Shown here: one piece after another, positions 18,316 through 26,525 of the stretch
Layout of the letters: every line of letters starts with the position of its first letter
Position numbering within the stretch: position 1 is the stretch's first letter
DNA from: Leucobacter sp. Ag1
GTDB taxonomy: Bacteria; Actinomycetota; Actinomycetes; Actinomycetales; Microbacteriaceae
DNA: 42,918 nucleotides
Direction: 5' to 3'
Assembly: GCF_000980875.1 (NCBI RefSeq)
Contig: NZ_LAYO01000081.1
Location: 1 to 42,918 of the forward strand
Made by a program: the position numbers and the translations under genes
The notes under the pieces: generated by a model
Told to the model about the DNA's origin: nothing
Seen by the model: only the letters and a program-made list of their open reading frames with translations
The model's database searches: none

Positions 18316-19449
18316 ATGAACCTGACGCGACGCGGGCTGCTGACCGCCGGAGGCCTCACCGTACTGCTCGGCGGACTCGCCGGCTGCGCGGCGGATCCCG
18401 GGAAGAGGGAGCGCCCCTCGAACGAGACCGGAGGCGACGACGACCGCGCCTGGCTCATGCCCGAGGAGGGCGCCGCCGCGCACGCCGCGACCTGGATGTC
18501 GTTCGGTGTGAGCGACGATATCTGGGGCGCGGAGCTCGCGCCGGCGGCCCGCGCAGCCCTCGTCGCCGTCGCGAACGCCATCGCCGCGTTCGAACCGGTG
18601 AAGGTGCTCGTGCCCTCCGGAACGCGGCCGGAGGGCCTGCACGCGGGCGTCGAGCTCTTCGAGCGCGACGTCGACGACCTGTGGATGCGCGACACGGGTC
18701 CGGTGTTCGTGACGGCGGCCGACGGAGCGAAGGCTCTCGGCGGCGTCGACCTCAACTTCAACGGCTGGGGCGACAAGCAGGAGCACGCCGCAGACGCGAA
18801 GGTCGCCTCGGAGGTGTGCGAGCTCGCCGACGTCGAACGGATCCGGACGGAGCTCGTGCTCGAAGGAGGCGCCCTCGAAGTCGACGGCGAGGGCACCGCG
18901 ATCATCACCGAGAGCTGCGTGCTGAACGACAACCGCAATCCCGGATGGACGAAGCGCGAGGTCGAGGAGGAGCTCGGTCGGCTGTTCGGGATCGAGAAGG
19001 TGATCTGGTTGCCGGGCATCGCCGGGAAGGACATCACCGACGGGCACACCGACTTCTACGCGCGATTCACCGAGCCGGGCGTCATCGTCGCCGCCCGCGA
19101 CGACGATCCCGAGAGCTACGACTACGCCGTCACGCGGAAGCACCTCGAGATCCTGAAGACGGCGACCGACGCGCAGGGCCGATCCCTCGTGACGCACGTG
19201 CTGCCCGCACCGACCAAGCTGCGGGACGACTACCTGAACGACGATTTCGCCGCCGGATACATCAACTTCTACGTCTGCAACGGCGGCGTCATCGCACCGG
19301 AGTTCGGCGACGCCGAGGCCGACGGGTTCGCGCGGAAGACGCTCGAGGGGCTGTTCCCCGGTCGGGAAGTGGTGCAGGTGAACATCGATCCGATCGCGGC
19401 GGGTGGCGGCGGGATCCACTGCGCGACCCAGCAGCAGCTGAAGAGCTGA
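18316..19449 (+). CDS. Agmatine deiminase-family lipoprotein (exported)
   Basis: A 377-residue guanidino-modifying enzyme of the agmatine/peptidyl-arginine deiminase (PAD_porph) family. The family turns agmatine into N-carbamoylputrescine plus ammonia, or citrullinates arginine. Active-site motifs: 'DDLWMRDTGPVFV' (Asp126), 'NFNGWG', 'LEGGALEVDG', 'ESCVLNDNRNP', 'GHTDFYARF' (His244) and the nucleophile 'GGGGIHCATQQ' (Cys369). Unusually, the N-terminus is an export signal: a twin-arginine-like TRRGLLT followed by a hydrophobic stretch and the lipobox LAGC. So the enzyme should sit on the outer face of the membrane. Most bacterial agmatine deiminases are cytoplasmic. The ATG at 18316 is fixed by the signal peptide. 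Confidence 0.9.
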   Translation: MNLTRRGLLTAGGLTVLLGGLAGCAADPGKRERPSNETGGDDDRAWLMPEEGAAAHAATWMSFGVSDDIWGAELAPAARAALVAVANAIAAFEPVKVLVPSGTRPEGLHAGVELFERDVDDLWMRDTGPVFVTAADGAKALGGVDLNFNGWGDKQEHAADAKVASEVCELADVERIRTELVLEGGALEVDGEGTAIITESCVLNDNRNPGWTKREVEEELGRLFGIEKVIWLPGIAGKDITDGHTDFYARFTEPGVIVAARDDDPESYDYAVTRKHLEILKTATDAQGRSLVTHVLPAPTKLRDDYLNDDFAAGYINFYVCNGGVIAPEFGDAEADGFARKTLEGLFPGREVVQVNIDPIAAGGGGIHCATQQQLKS

Positions 19450-19559
19450 GCCGCGGTGCGGCCGAGCCGCGGATCCGCCGCTCGGTGTGCTAAAACCGGG
19501 AGGGTGTCCAGAGCATCGGCGGAGCGCCGCCGATCCGCGAACCCCCGGGAGGGAACCGC

Positions 19560-19886
19560 ATGATCCTCGCATTCTCCGTCGCCCCGAGCGGGGTCGGCCC
19601 CGCAGGACCCGCCATGAACGAGGACGGGTCGGTGTCGGCCGCCGTCGCGGCGGCGGTGCGCGTGGTGCGCGAGTCGGGGCTGCCGAACCGAACGAGCTCG
19701 ATGTTCACCGAGATCGAGGGCGAGTGGGACGAGGTGTTCGACGTGGTGAAGCGCGCCACCGAGGCCGTCGCACCCTTCGGGTCGCGCATCTCCCTCGTCA
19801 TGAAAGCCGATATCCGCCCCGGTCACGTGGGCGAGATCGACGGCAAGCTCGAGCGCCTCGAGCGGGCGATCGACGCCGCGGAGTAG
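19560..19886 (+). CDS. MTH1187/YqgV-family thiamine-binding protein
   Basis: A 108-residue small alpha/beta protein of the MTH1187 family. Family members bind thiamine or a related molecule. The features 'ILAFSVAPSG', 'VRESGLPNRTSSMFTEIEGEWDEVFDVV' and 'SRISLVMKADIRPG' match the family. The ATG at 19560 follows a GGGAGGG ribosome site. I see no TPP riboswitch in the 110 bases upstream, so thiamine control is not supported here. Its partner is unknown. Confidence 0.82.
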   Translation: MILAFSVAPSGVGPAGPAMNEDGSVSAAVAAAVRVVRESGLPNRTSSMFTEIEGEWDEVFDVVKRATEAVAPFGSRISLVMKADIRPGHVGEIDGKLERLERAIDAAE

Positions 19887-19915
19887 CCCCGGGCCGTAAT
19901 CTGTTCGGTCGTGCG

Positions 19916-19988
19916 CTCAGCCGGATTTGTACGCTCAGCCGGACGAATCCGGTCCGTGCGTCCGGCTGAGCGTGAATATCCGGCTGAG
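19916..19988. repeat. Nested double palindrome between convergent genes
   Basis: Outer arms CTCAGCCGGAT (19916-19926) and ATCCGGCTGAG (19978-19988), and inner arms ACGCTCAGCCGGAC (19931-19944) and GTCCGGCTGAGCGT (19960-19973), are separated by equal 4-base spacers (TTGT and GAAT). All four arms are copies of one 10-base unit, CTCAGCCGGA. It lies between the thiamine-binding gene and the convergent YbaK gene. Confidence 0.8.
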
Positions 19989-19996
19989 GAACCGCG

Positions 19997-20476
19997 CTAT
20001 TCGGTCGCCTCGGGAACCGTGATGTCGGCGACGGTCGCGTCGTAGGCGCGGATCAGCTCATCGGCGTCGACGAAGAGGCTGAAGCCGTGCGCACCCGCCC
20101 CCATCGCCACCCGCCGACCGACGATCGTCTCGTCGGCGAACATGGGCCACGCGGTGGAGCTGCCGATGGGGGTGATGGTGCCGCGCTCGTACCCGGTCGC
20201 CTCGAACGCGAGCTCCGCCTCGGGCAGCCGGAGCTTGTTCACGCCGACGAGGGCCCGCAGCTTCGGCCACGAGATGGATCGACCGCCGGGGACGAGCGCG
20301 AAGAGAAAGGTGCCGTCTGAGCGCTTCACGACCAGGGTCTTGACGATCCCCGAGGGATCGATGCCGAGCAGCTCCGCCGCCTCCGGAAGGGAGCGGGCGG
20401 CCGGACGCTCGCGGATCTCGATCTCCAGGCCGCGTTCGGCGGCCGCCTCCCGCACTCGGGCGTGCTGTTCCGGCAT
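19997..20476 (-). CDS. YbaK/EbsC-family aminoacyl-tRNA deacylase
   Basis: A 159-residue editing enzyme of the YbaK/ProX superfamily. Such proteins hydrolyse mischarged tRNAs, classically Cys-tRNA-Pro. Motifs: 'AAELLGIDPSGIVKTLVVKRSDGTFLFALVPGGRSI' (the core with the catalytic Lys in VKTL), 'VGVNKLRLPE' and 'GYERGTITPIG'. The ATG at 20476 has a GGAGGGG ribosome site 4 bases upstream; an in-frame start at 20509 adds 11 residues and lacks one. The exact amino acid removed is not readable. Confidence 0.9.
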   Translation of the reverse strand: MPEQHARVREAAAERGLEIEIRERPAARSLPEAAELLGIDPSGIVKTLVVKRSDGTFLFALVPGGRSISWPKLRALVGVNKLRLPEAELAFEATGYERGTITPIGSSTAWPMFADETIVGRRVAMGAGAHGFSLFVDADELIRAYDATVADITVPEATE

Positions 20477-20654
20477 GGATCCCCTCCGATATCGACGGAC
20501 CTCTATCATCCTCCCAGGAGGGGATCGCCGTCGCCGGGGCGGTGGGCGTCCTGCTCGCTGTCGGCAGTCTCACAGCGTCCGCGCAGCTTCCTCATTCGCG
20601 GTCCGAGCATGCTGATCTGCGGTACCCCGCACGTCCTCGTCGATCGGAGCATCT

Positions 20655-21953
20655 ATGGACTGGCTGCTGAAGCACCCCCTGACCAGCCCGCGAGTCATGC
20701 TCGCCGCGGCGATCGTCATGGGCGTCTTCGCGCTCTATCTGCTGATCCGGCCGACTTGGAAGCGGACCCTGCTCTCGATCATCGGTGCCGTCGTCGGCGC
20801 CGGCATCGGCGCGCTCGTATTCTGGTGGGTGGTGGACGCCCAGAACATCTTCGGCGTCGATCTCTCGCAGGTGGTCCGTCTCTGGACGATCATCGGCTTC
20901 GCCGGGCTCGGGCTCGCCATCGTGAACCTCTTCAAGTCGCGCTGGTGGCGCAAGGTGATCGCGATCATCGCGATCCCGGCGATGCTCGCGACCTCGGCGG
21001 TCGGGATCAACGCCGACTTCGGCGCCTATCAGACGCTGAACGAGGTGATCGGCGGAGTCAAGTACGCCCAGCTGAAGGACGCGACGGGACAGCGGGGCGA
21101 GGTCGTGAAGGGCATGGCCGACTACTCCACGTGGCGCGCCCCCGCCGACATGCCGAAGCAGGGGCAGATCGGGCAGGTTCCCATCGTCGGCACCGTGTCG
21201 CACTTCAAGGCGCGACCAGCGGTGCTCTATCTGCCGCCGGCCGCGCTTGTGAAGAACCCGCCGGTGCTCCCCGTGCTGATCGCGCTGTCGGGCCAGCCGG
21301 GAAGCCCGGGTTCTCCGTTCGCCTCGGCTGCGCTCGGTCGGACCCTCGACCAGTACGCGGCGACGCACAACGGTCTCGCGCCGATCGTGATCTCGCCGGA
21401 CCAGCTGACCGACCCCGCGGTGAACCCGATGTGCGTTGACTCGAAGAAGTTCGGCAACTCGGAGACCTACCTCACTCAAGACGTGACCAACTGGGTGAAG
21501 GCGAACTACCGCGTCAGCAGCGATCCTCGGATGTGGGCCGTGACCGGCTTCTCGCAGGGCGGAACCTGCACGACGCAGCTCGTCGCCAAGTTCCCCCAGC
21601 TGTACGGTTCGGGCATCTCGGTCCAGGGCCAGATCGGGCCTATCCTGAACACTGTGCCGAACACCATCGCCGAGGGCTTCGACGGCTCGAAAGCCGCCTA
21701 CGAGGCCGCGCAGCCGCGCGCGATCATGCAGGCCAACGCACCCTACCGCGACACGATGATGATCTACGGCGTCGGCACCACGGACCACAAGTACACCAAG
21801 TACGCGCACGAACTGCATCAGGCCTCGGTCGCGGCGGGCATGGACTCGCAGCTGATGGAGGAGCCGACGGGGCACGACTGGCGCACCGTGACGAGCGTGT
21901 TCGAACAGGCCATCCCGATCCTGGCGAAGCGAATGGGGCTCGACGCCGGATGA
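20655..21953 (+). CDS. Membrane-anchored alpha/beta-hydrolase (esterase D/Ag85-like)
   Basis: A 432-residue protein. Four membrane helices (about residues 13-31, 36-58, 75-92 and 97-117) are followed by an external alpha/beta-hydrolase domain of the esterase D / antigen 85 type. The nucleophile elbow is GFSQGG with Ser300, and the catalytic His is probably His407 in 'PTGHDW'; an acidic member lies between. 'VLPVLIALSGQPGSPGSPF' begins the hydrolase core. The family includes acyltransferases acting on cell-envelope sugars or lipids; the role here is inferred to be envelope-related. The ATG at 20655 has GGAG 6 bases upstream. Its TGA overlaps the start of the ABC exporter by 4 bases. Confidence 0.82.
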   Translation: MDWLLKHPLTSPRVMLAAAIVMGVFALYLLIRPTWKRTLLSIIGAVVGAGIGALVFWWVVDAQNIFGVDLSQVVRLWTIIGFAGLGLAIVNLFKSRWWRKVIAIIAIPAMLATSAVGINADFGAYQTLNEVIGGVKYAQLKDATGQRGEVVKGMADYSTWRAPADMPKQGQIGQVPIVGTVSHFKARPAVLYLPPAALVKNPPVLPVLIALSGQPGSPGSPFASAALGRTLDQYAATHNGLAPIVISPDQLTDPAVNPMCVDSKKFGNSETYLTQDVTNWVKANYRVSSDPRMWAVTGFSQGGTCTTQLVAKFPQLYGSGISVQGQIGPILNTVPNTIAEGFDGSKAAYEAAQPRAIMQANAPYRDTMMIYGVGTTDHKYTKYAHELHQASVAAGMDSQLMEEPTGHDWRTVTSVFEQAIPILAKRMGLDAG

Positions 21954-23860
21954 GCATGGGCAGGCCCGGCGGGGGAGGACGCGGTGGCGGAGGCGGTCGG
22001 GTCTCGGCGGCCGATGCCGACGCGCAGCGCGAGCTGAACCGCCAGGCCCCCGTGGTCCCCGATCTCGGGAAGCGCATCATCGCGCTGTTCCGGCCCTATC
22101 GCCGGCAGCTCGTCGTGATCGCGGCCCTCGTGCTCGTCGCCGCTGCGCTCTCCGTCATCCCGCCGCTCATCACGCAGCGCGTCTTCGACGATGCGCTGTT
22201 CCCCAAGGACGGGCATCCGCAGCTGACGCTGCTCGCCTGGCTGGTCGGCGGCATGATCGCGGTGTTCGTGGCCTCGTCCGGGCTGGGCGTGGTGCAGACG
22301 CTGATCACGGCACGGGTCGGCAACCGGGTCATGGGCGACCTCCGCGAGCGGCTGTTCTCGCACCTGCAGTCGATGGAGCTGGGCTTCTTCACCCGGACCA
22401 AGACGGGCGTGATCCAGTCCCGCCTGCAGAACGACGTCGGCGGCGTGGCCAACGTGCTGACCAACACGGTCTCGAACATCGTGGGCAACACGGTCACGGT
22501 GATCGCCGCGCTCGTGGCCATGCTGATGCTCAGCTGGCAGCTGACCCTGATCGCGATCGTGCTGCTGCCCGTCCTGGTCATCGCGCAGCGGCGGGTCGGC
22601 CAGGTGCGGGCCAAGATCGCCGGCCAGACCCAGGAGTCGCTGTCGGAGATGACCGCGATCACGCAGGAGGCGCTCTCGATCTCGGGAGTGCTGCTCGCGA
22701 AGACCTACTCGCGCCAGGGCGCCGAGACCGAGCGCTACGCGGCCGAGAACCGCAACCAGATCGGCCTCCAGGTGCGGCTGACCATGAGCGGCCAGGCGTT
22801 CTTCGCGATGGTGCAGGTGTTCATGTCGGCCGTGCCCGCGATCGTGTACCTCGTCTCGGGCTGGCTCATCGCCTCCGCCCAGGGGCAGGGGTTCGACGCC
22901 GGCATCACGGCGGGAACGATCGTGGCGTTCACCACCGTGCAGTCCCGGCTGCTGTTCCCGATGATGGCGCTGCTGCGGATCGCGCTCGACCTGCAGACCT
23001 CGCAGGCCCTGTTCGCCCGCATCTTCGAGTACCTCGACCTCCGCCCCCGGATCGTCGACGCGCCCGACGCGAAGCCGATCCCGGAGGAGCCGGGTCTCGC
23101 GGGCCGGGTCGAGCTCGATCGGGTGTCGTTCGCCTACGAGGATGCGGCGGAGGACGCGCAGCCGACGCTCGACCGGGTGTCGTTCGAGGTCGCCCCCGGC
23201 GAGTTCGTCGCGCTGGTCGGCGCGTCGGGATCCGGCAAGACGACGATCGGGTCGCTGATCCCCCGCCTCTACGACGTGACCGACGGCGCCCTGCGGGTCT
23301 CGGGCGTCGACGTGCGCGAGCTGCAGCACGATTCGCTCATGGCCGACATCGGCGTGGTCACCCAGGAGCCCTACCTCTTCCACGCGACGATCGCGGAGAA
23401 CCTGCGGTACGGCAAGCCGGACGCGAGCGACGCGGAGCTGGAGGCGGCCGCGCGCATGGCCAACATCCACGCGACCATCGCCTCCTTCGCCGAGGGCTAC
23501 GACACGGTCGTGGGCGAGCGGGGCTACCGGTTGTCCGGCGGCGAGAAGCAGCGCATCGCGATCGCGCGCGTGCTGCTCAAGAACCCGAGGATCCTGATCC
23601 TCGACGAGGCGACGAGCGCGCTCGACACCGTGAGCGAGCGGATCGTGCAGCAGGCGCTCGACGGCGCACGCAGCGGGCGCACCACGATCGCGATCGCGCA
23701 CCGCCTGTCGACCATCGTCGACGCCGACCGCATCTACGTGCTGGGCGCGGGCCGCGTGCTCGAGCGGGGCACCCACGACGAGCTGCTGGCCGCGGGAGGC
23801 GCGTACGCCGAGCTGTACGCGGCCCAGGCCGGACGGGACCGCGTCGGAGAAGTGGAATAA
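21950..23860 (+). CDS. ABC exporter (fused membrane and ATPase domains)
   Basis: A 636-residue half-transporter that probably works as a homodimer. A Gly/Arg-rich N-terminal tail (about 1-30) precedes six membrane helices (about 45-340). The nucleotide-binding domain has Walker A 'GASGSGKTT' (about residue 423), 'VTQEPYLFHATIAENLRYG', the signature 'LSGGEKQR', Walker B 'ILILDEATSALD' and 'IAHRLSTI'. Such proteins export lipids, drugs or peptides. The ATG at 21950 overlaps the esterase stop, so transporter and hydrolase are made together, suggesting that they act on the same envelope compound. The substrate is unknown. Confidence 0.93.
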   Translation: MSMGRPGGGGRGGGGGRVSAADADAQRELNRQAPVVPDLGKRIIALFRPYRRQLVVIAALVLVAAALSVIPPLITQRVFDDALFPKDGHPQLTLLAWLVGGMIAVFVASSGLGVVQTLITARVGNRVMGDLRERLFSHLQSMELGFFTRTKTGVIQSRLQNDVGGVANVLTNTVSNIVGNTVTVIAALVAMLMLSWQLTLIAIVLLPVLVIAQRRVGQVRAKIAGQTQESLSEMTAITQEALSISGVLLAKTYSRQGAETERYAAENRNQIGLQVRLTMSGQAFFAMVQVFMSAVPAIVYLVSGWLIASAQGQGFDAGITAGTIVAFTTVQSRLLFPMMALLRIALDLQTSQALFARIFEYLDLRPRIVDAPDAKPIPEEPGLAGRVELDRVSFAYEDAAEDAQPTLDRVSFEVAPGEFVALVGASGSGKTTIGSLIPRLYDVTDGALRVSGVDVRELQHDSLMADIGVVTQEPYLFHATIAENLRYGKPDASDAELEAAARMANIHATIASFAEGYDTVVGERGYRLSGGEKQRIAIARVLLKNPRILILDEATSALDTVSERIVQQALDGARSGRTTIAIAHRLSTIVDADRIYVLGAGRVLERGTHDELLAAGGAYAELYAAQAGRDRVGEVE

Positions 23861-23868
23861 TCGGGATC

Positions 23869-25104
23869 GTGCAGCCGATCACCCAGTCGCACCGGCTTCG
23901 CGGTGTGCGGTACGACGTCCGAGGCCCGATCCTGCAGGAGGCCGAGCGGCTCGAACGCGCCGGTCACCGGATCCTGAAGCTGAACATCGGCAACCCGGCG
24001 CCGTTCGGCTTCGACGCACCGCCCGAGATCGTCGAGGCGATCCGGGCCGCGCTGCCGCACGCGCAGGGGTACAGCGCGTCGCAGGGGATCCCCGAGGCCC
24101 GCGAGGCCGTCGCCCGCCGCTACGTCGAGGAGGGGATCGCCGACGTCGGCCCCGACGACGTGTTCATCGGCAACGGCGTCAGCGAGATGATCTCGCTCGT
24201 GCTGCAGGCGCTCGTGAGCCCCGGCGACGAGATCCTGGTGCCCGCGCCCGACTACCCGCTGTGGACCGCGCAGGTGACGCTGTCGGGCGGGGAGGCCGTG
24301 CACTACCCGTGCGACGAGGCGAACGGCTGGGTGCCCGACCTCGCCCGCATCGAGGAGCTCATCACGCCGCGCACGCGGGGGATCGTGCTGATCAATCCCA
24401 ACAACCCGACCGGAGCGGTCTACCCCGCCGGGCTCGTGCGGGGCTTCGCGGCGCTCGCCGAGCGGCACGGCCTCGTGCTCCTCGCCGACGAGATCTACGA
24501 GCGGATCCTCTACGACGGCGCGGTGCACGAGCACGCGGCGAAGCACGTGAGCGAGACGCTCTGCCTCACCTTCAGCGGACTCTCGAAGGCGCAGCGCATC
24601 GCCGGGTTCCGCTCGGGCTGGGTGGTGGCCTCCGGCAACCGCGCGCGGGCGGCGGACTTCCTCGAGGGGCTGACGCTGCTCGCCAACATGCGCATGTGCG
24701 CGAACGTGCCCGCGCAGTACGCGATCCCGGTCGCGCTCGCGCCCGAGTGGCGGGACTCCGGGATCGGCGAGCTCTGCGCGCCGGGCGGGCGGCTGCGCGA
24801 GCAGCGCGATACGGCGCACCGTCTGCTGACCGCGATCCCCGGGGTGAGCTGCGCGCTGCCCGGAGGCGCGATGTACCTGTTCCCGAAGCTCGATCCCGAG
24901 GTCTACCCCATCGCCGACGACCAGGCGTTCGTGATCGATCTGCTCCGCGCGACGCGGGTGCTCGTGACCAACGGCCGCGGGTTCAACCTCCCCACGCCGG
25001 ACCACCTGCGGTTCGTGTCGCTGCCCGAGGTCGGCGTGCTCTCCGAGGCGATCGGGCGGATCGCGGAGTTCCTCGAGGGCGTGCGGAACGGGGTGCGGGC
25101 GTGA
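23869..25104 (+). CDS. Class I/II aminotransferase (AlaA-like)
   Basis: A 411-residue PLP-dependent aminotransferase, fold type I. 'LNIGNPAPFGFDAP' and 'YSASQGIPEAREAVARRY' near the N-terminus, 'NPNNPTGAVYP', 'DEIYERILYDG' and the PLP lysine Lys240 in 'FSGLSKAQRIAGFRSGW' are all as in alanine transaminases. It probably interconverts pyruvate plus glutamate with alanine plus 2-oxoglutarate. The GTG start at 23869 lies 8 bases after the ABC exporter stop, and its TGA overlaps the next gene by 4 bases. Confidence 0.93.
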   Translation: MQPITQSHRLRGVRYDVRGPILQEAERLERAGHRILKLNIGNPAPFGFDAPPEIVEAIRAALPHAQGYSASQGIPEAREAVARRYVEEGIADVGPDDVFIGNGVSEMISLVLQALVSPGDEILVPAPDYPLWTAQVTLSGGEAVHYPCDEANGWVPDLARIEELITPRTRGIVLINPNNPTGAVYPAGLVRGFAALAERHGLVLLADEIYERILYDGAVHEHAAKHVSETLCLTFSGLSKAQRIAGFRSGWVVASGNRARAADFLEGLTLLANMRMCANVPAQYAIPVALAPEWRDSGIGELCAPGGRLREQRDTAHRLLTAIPGVSCALPGGAMYLFPKLDPEVYPIADDQAFVIDLLRATRVLVTNGRGFNLPTPDHLRFVSLPEVGVLSEAIGRIAEFLEGVRNGVRA

Positions 25105-25559
25105 GCGTCCGCGTGCTCGCCGTCGGGAAGAAGCACGAGGGGTGGGTGGTCGACGGGATCTCCCGCTACGAGAAGCGGTTGCGCAAGCCCTTCGACACCT
25201 CGTGGCAGCTGCTGCCGCACTCGGCGCGCGACGGCGAGGCGGCCCGCGCCGAGGAATCGGATCGGATCCTCGGGAAGCTCGGCGGCGACGAGTTCGTGGT
25301 GCTGCTCGACGAGCGCGGGCGCAACCTGGATTCCCCGGAGCTGTCGCGCGCGCTGCGCGAGGCCTTCGACCGATCGCGACCGGTCGCGCTCGTGATCGGC
25401 GGGGCGTTCGGCGTCGACGATCGGGTGCGCGACCGGGCCGACCTCGTGTGGAGCCTGTCGCGCCTGGTGTTCCCGCACCAGCTCGTCCGGCTGATCGTCG
25501 CCGAGCAGCTCTACCGGGCGCAGGAGATCGCCGGCGGCCGCCCGTACCACCACGTCTGA
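25101..25559 (+). CDS. rlmH: 23S rRNA pseudouridine-1915 N3-methyltransferase RlmH
   Basis: A 152-residue SPOUT-fold methyltransferase that modifies helix 69 of 23S rRNA in assembled ribosomes. 'VLLDERGRNLDSPELSRAL', 'VALVIGGAFGVDDRVRDRADLVWSLSRLVFPHQLVR' (the knot binding S-adenosylmethionine) and 'EQLYRAQEIAGGRPYHH' at the C-terminus are diagnostic. The GTG start at 25101 overlaps the aminotransferase stop. Full length for the family. Confidence 0.96.
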   Translation: MSVRVLAVGKKHEGWVVDGISRYEKRLRKPFDTSWQLLPHSARDGEAARAEESDRILGKLGGDEFVVLLDERGRNLDSPELSRALREAFDRSRPVALVIGGAFGVDDRVRDRADLVWSLSRLVFPHQLVRLIVAEQLYRAQEIAGGRPYHHV

Positions 25560-25591
25560 TCCCGGGGTCCGGGGGGACGGATCGCGCCGCG

Positions 25592-25620
25592 GTCCGAATG
25601 TCAGTGGTCGCGCCTATCGT
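25592..25620 (+). promoter_or_regulatory. Putative promoter giving a leaderless transcript
   Basis: TATCGT at 25615-25620 lies six bases before the ATG at 25627, which would place the first transcribed base at or next to the start codon. A weak -35, GTCCGA, is at 25592-25597 (17-base spacer). No ribosome site precedes the ATG. Leaderless genes are common in Actinobacteria. Confidence 0.4.
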
Positions 25621-25626
25621 GTCGCC

Positions 25627-25995
25627 ATGAATCCCTTCCGCATCTCCAGCCGCATCGTCCCCGCAGGCACCATCGCGTCCGGTGCGCCTCCCCCCGAGCC
25701 GGTCAAGCTGCGCGCTCCGGTCGCCGTTCCGTGGCGCGTGGTCCACCGCTCCGAGGACGGCGTGGTGGAGGTCGAGCAGCGCGCCGACGGGCCGTTGCGC
25801 GCGGTGCGCTTCGCGCTCGCGGGATCCGGGCTGCTGGGGCTGTCGCTCCCGCGCACGGTGTATCCGGGCGAGCGGGTCCGGGCGGTGCTGCGCGGCGGAT
25901 CCGCGGATCGCGCGGGGACCGCGCCCGACGCCATGCTGGTCCTGCGCTGGTTCCAGCCCGACGGGACGGAACTGCTGTGGCCGATCGCGCTCTAG
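25627..25995 (+). CDS. Hypothetical protein, 122 residues
   Basis: I do not recognise this family. The protein is soluble, rich in Arg/Ala/Val/Pro, with alternating hydrophobic residues in 'VVHRSEDGVVEVEQRADGP' and 'AMLVLRWFQPDGTELLWPIAL' suggesting a small beta-rich domain. No signal or membrane segment is present. Codon usage fits its neighbours. It probably starts leaderless at the ATG 25627. Its stop shares the palindrome CTAG with the stop of the convergent regulator gene, so the two coding regions overlap by four bases. Confidence 0.6.
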   Translation: MNPFRISSRIVPAGTIASGAPPPEPVKLRAPVAVPWRVVHRSEDGVVEVEQRADGPLRAVRFALAGSGLLGLSLPRTVYPGERVRAVLRGGSADRAGTAPDAMLVLRWFQPDGTELLWPIAL

Positions 25996-26309
25996 GTGTC
26001 CCACTCGTCGTGGGTCCAGTGCCTGGGCTCGCGGGGCAGCAGCGGGCGGGGCGTGGGCGCCTCCTGCTCATGGGTGCGCGTGGCGATGCTCCGGGTCAGT
26101 TCCGAGACCGTCGTGCCCAGCGCCGTTGCGACGCGCACGAGCGTGTCGAGGTTCGGGTTCGAGGTGCCGCGTTCCAGCCGGCCGAGGTTCGAGGGGTGCA
26201 GGCGGGCGAGCTCCGCCAGGCGGGTCTGGCTGATCCCGAGCCGCGCGCGCAGGGCCTTGATCCGGGTGCCGACGGCCAGGGACGGGGAGTGCAGTGGGTG
26301 AAGATCCAT
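25992..26309 (-). CDS. XRE-type helix-turn-helix regulator
   Basis: A 105-residue protein with a Cro/CI-type DNA-binding domain at about residues 15-70: 'GTRIKALRARLGISQTRLAELARLHPSNLGRLERGTSNPNLDTLVRVATALG'-like layout (key: I-S-Q, L-A, S-N-L-G-R-L-E-R-G, P-N-L-D-T-L). A proline/arginine-rich tail follows. It is divergent from the nrdHIE operon across a 317-base regulatory gap, so it could act on itself and possibly on nrd; nothing in the sequence proves the latter. ATG 26309 is preferred over the further ATG at 26345. Confidence 0.85.
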   Translation of the reverse strand: MDLHPLHSPSLAVGTRIKALRARLGISQTRLAELARLHPSNLGRLERGTSNPNLDTLVRVATALGTTVSELTRSIATRTHEQEAPTPRPLLPREPRHWTHDEWDT

Positions 26310-26360
26310 GCCCCAACGCTCGGGGGTCCGGGCACTGCCGCGCACGAGGCGTTTTCGCCC

Positions 26361-26525
26361 TGTGGAAACCCCTCGGCGGGCCCGGGGTGCGACACGCCGA
26401 GGGAACCGTGGACAGAGAATTTCCCCAGGGCCACCCGCCCTGTGGATAACCCGCTCCCGGCGGCGGAAACGCGCCGAAAGTTGTCCCCAGGTCGAGCCTC
26501 CCGGCCGTGGATGAGGCGTGGAAAA
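26361..26525. promoter_or_regulatory. Cluster of DnaA-box-like 9-mers upstream of nrdHIE
   Basis: Six 9-mers resemble the actinobacterial DnaA box TTGTCCACA / TTATCCACA (or its complement): TGTGGAAAC (26361-26369), CGTGGACAG (26407-26415), TGTGGATAA (26441-26449, an exact TTATCCACA complement), TTGTCCCCA (26481-26489), CGTGGATGA (26506-26514) and CGTGGAAAA (26517-26525). DnaA binding upstream of ribonucleotide reductase genes is known in other bacteria. Binding here is inferred. Confidence 0.5.

Noticed and set aside
19450-19560. TPP riboswitch before the thiamine-binding protein
   Set aside because: The CTGAGA and ACCTGA-type conserved blocks are absent; only a short leader and ribosome site are present.
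26341-26525. Chromosomal or plasmid replication origin
   Set aside because: DnaA-like boxes are clustered, but there is no AT-rich unwinding region, dnaA, dnaN or rep gene nearby; a promoter role is simpler.
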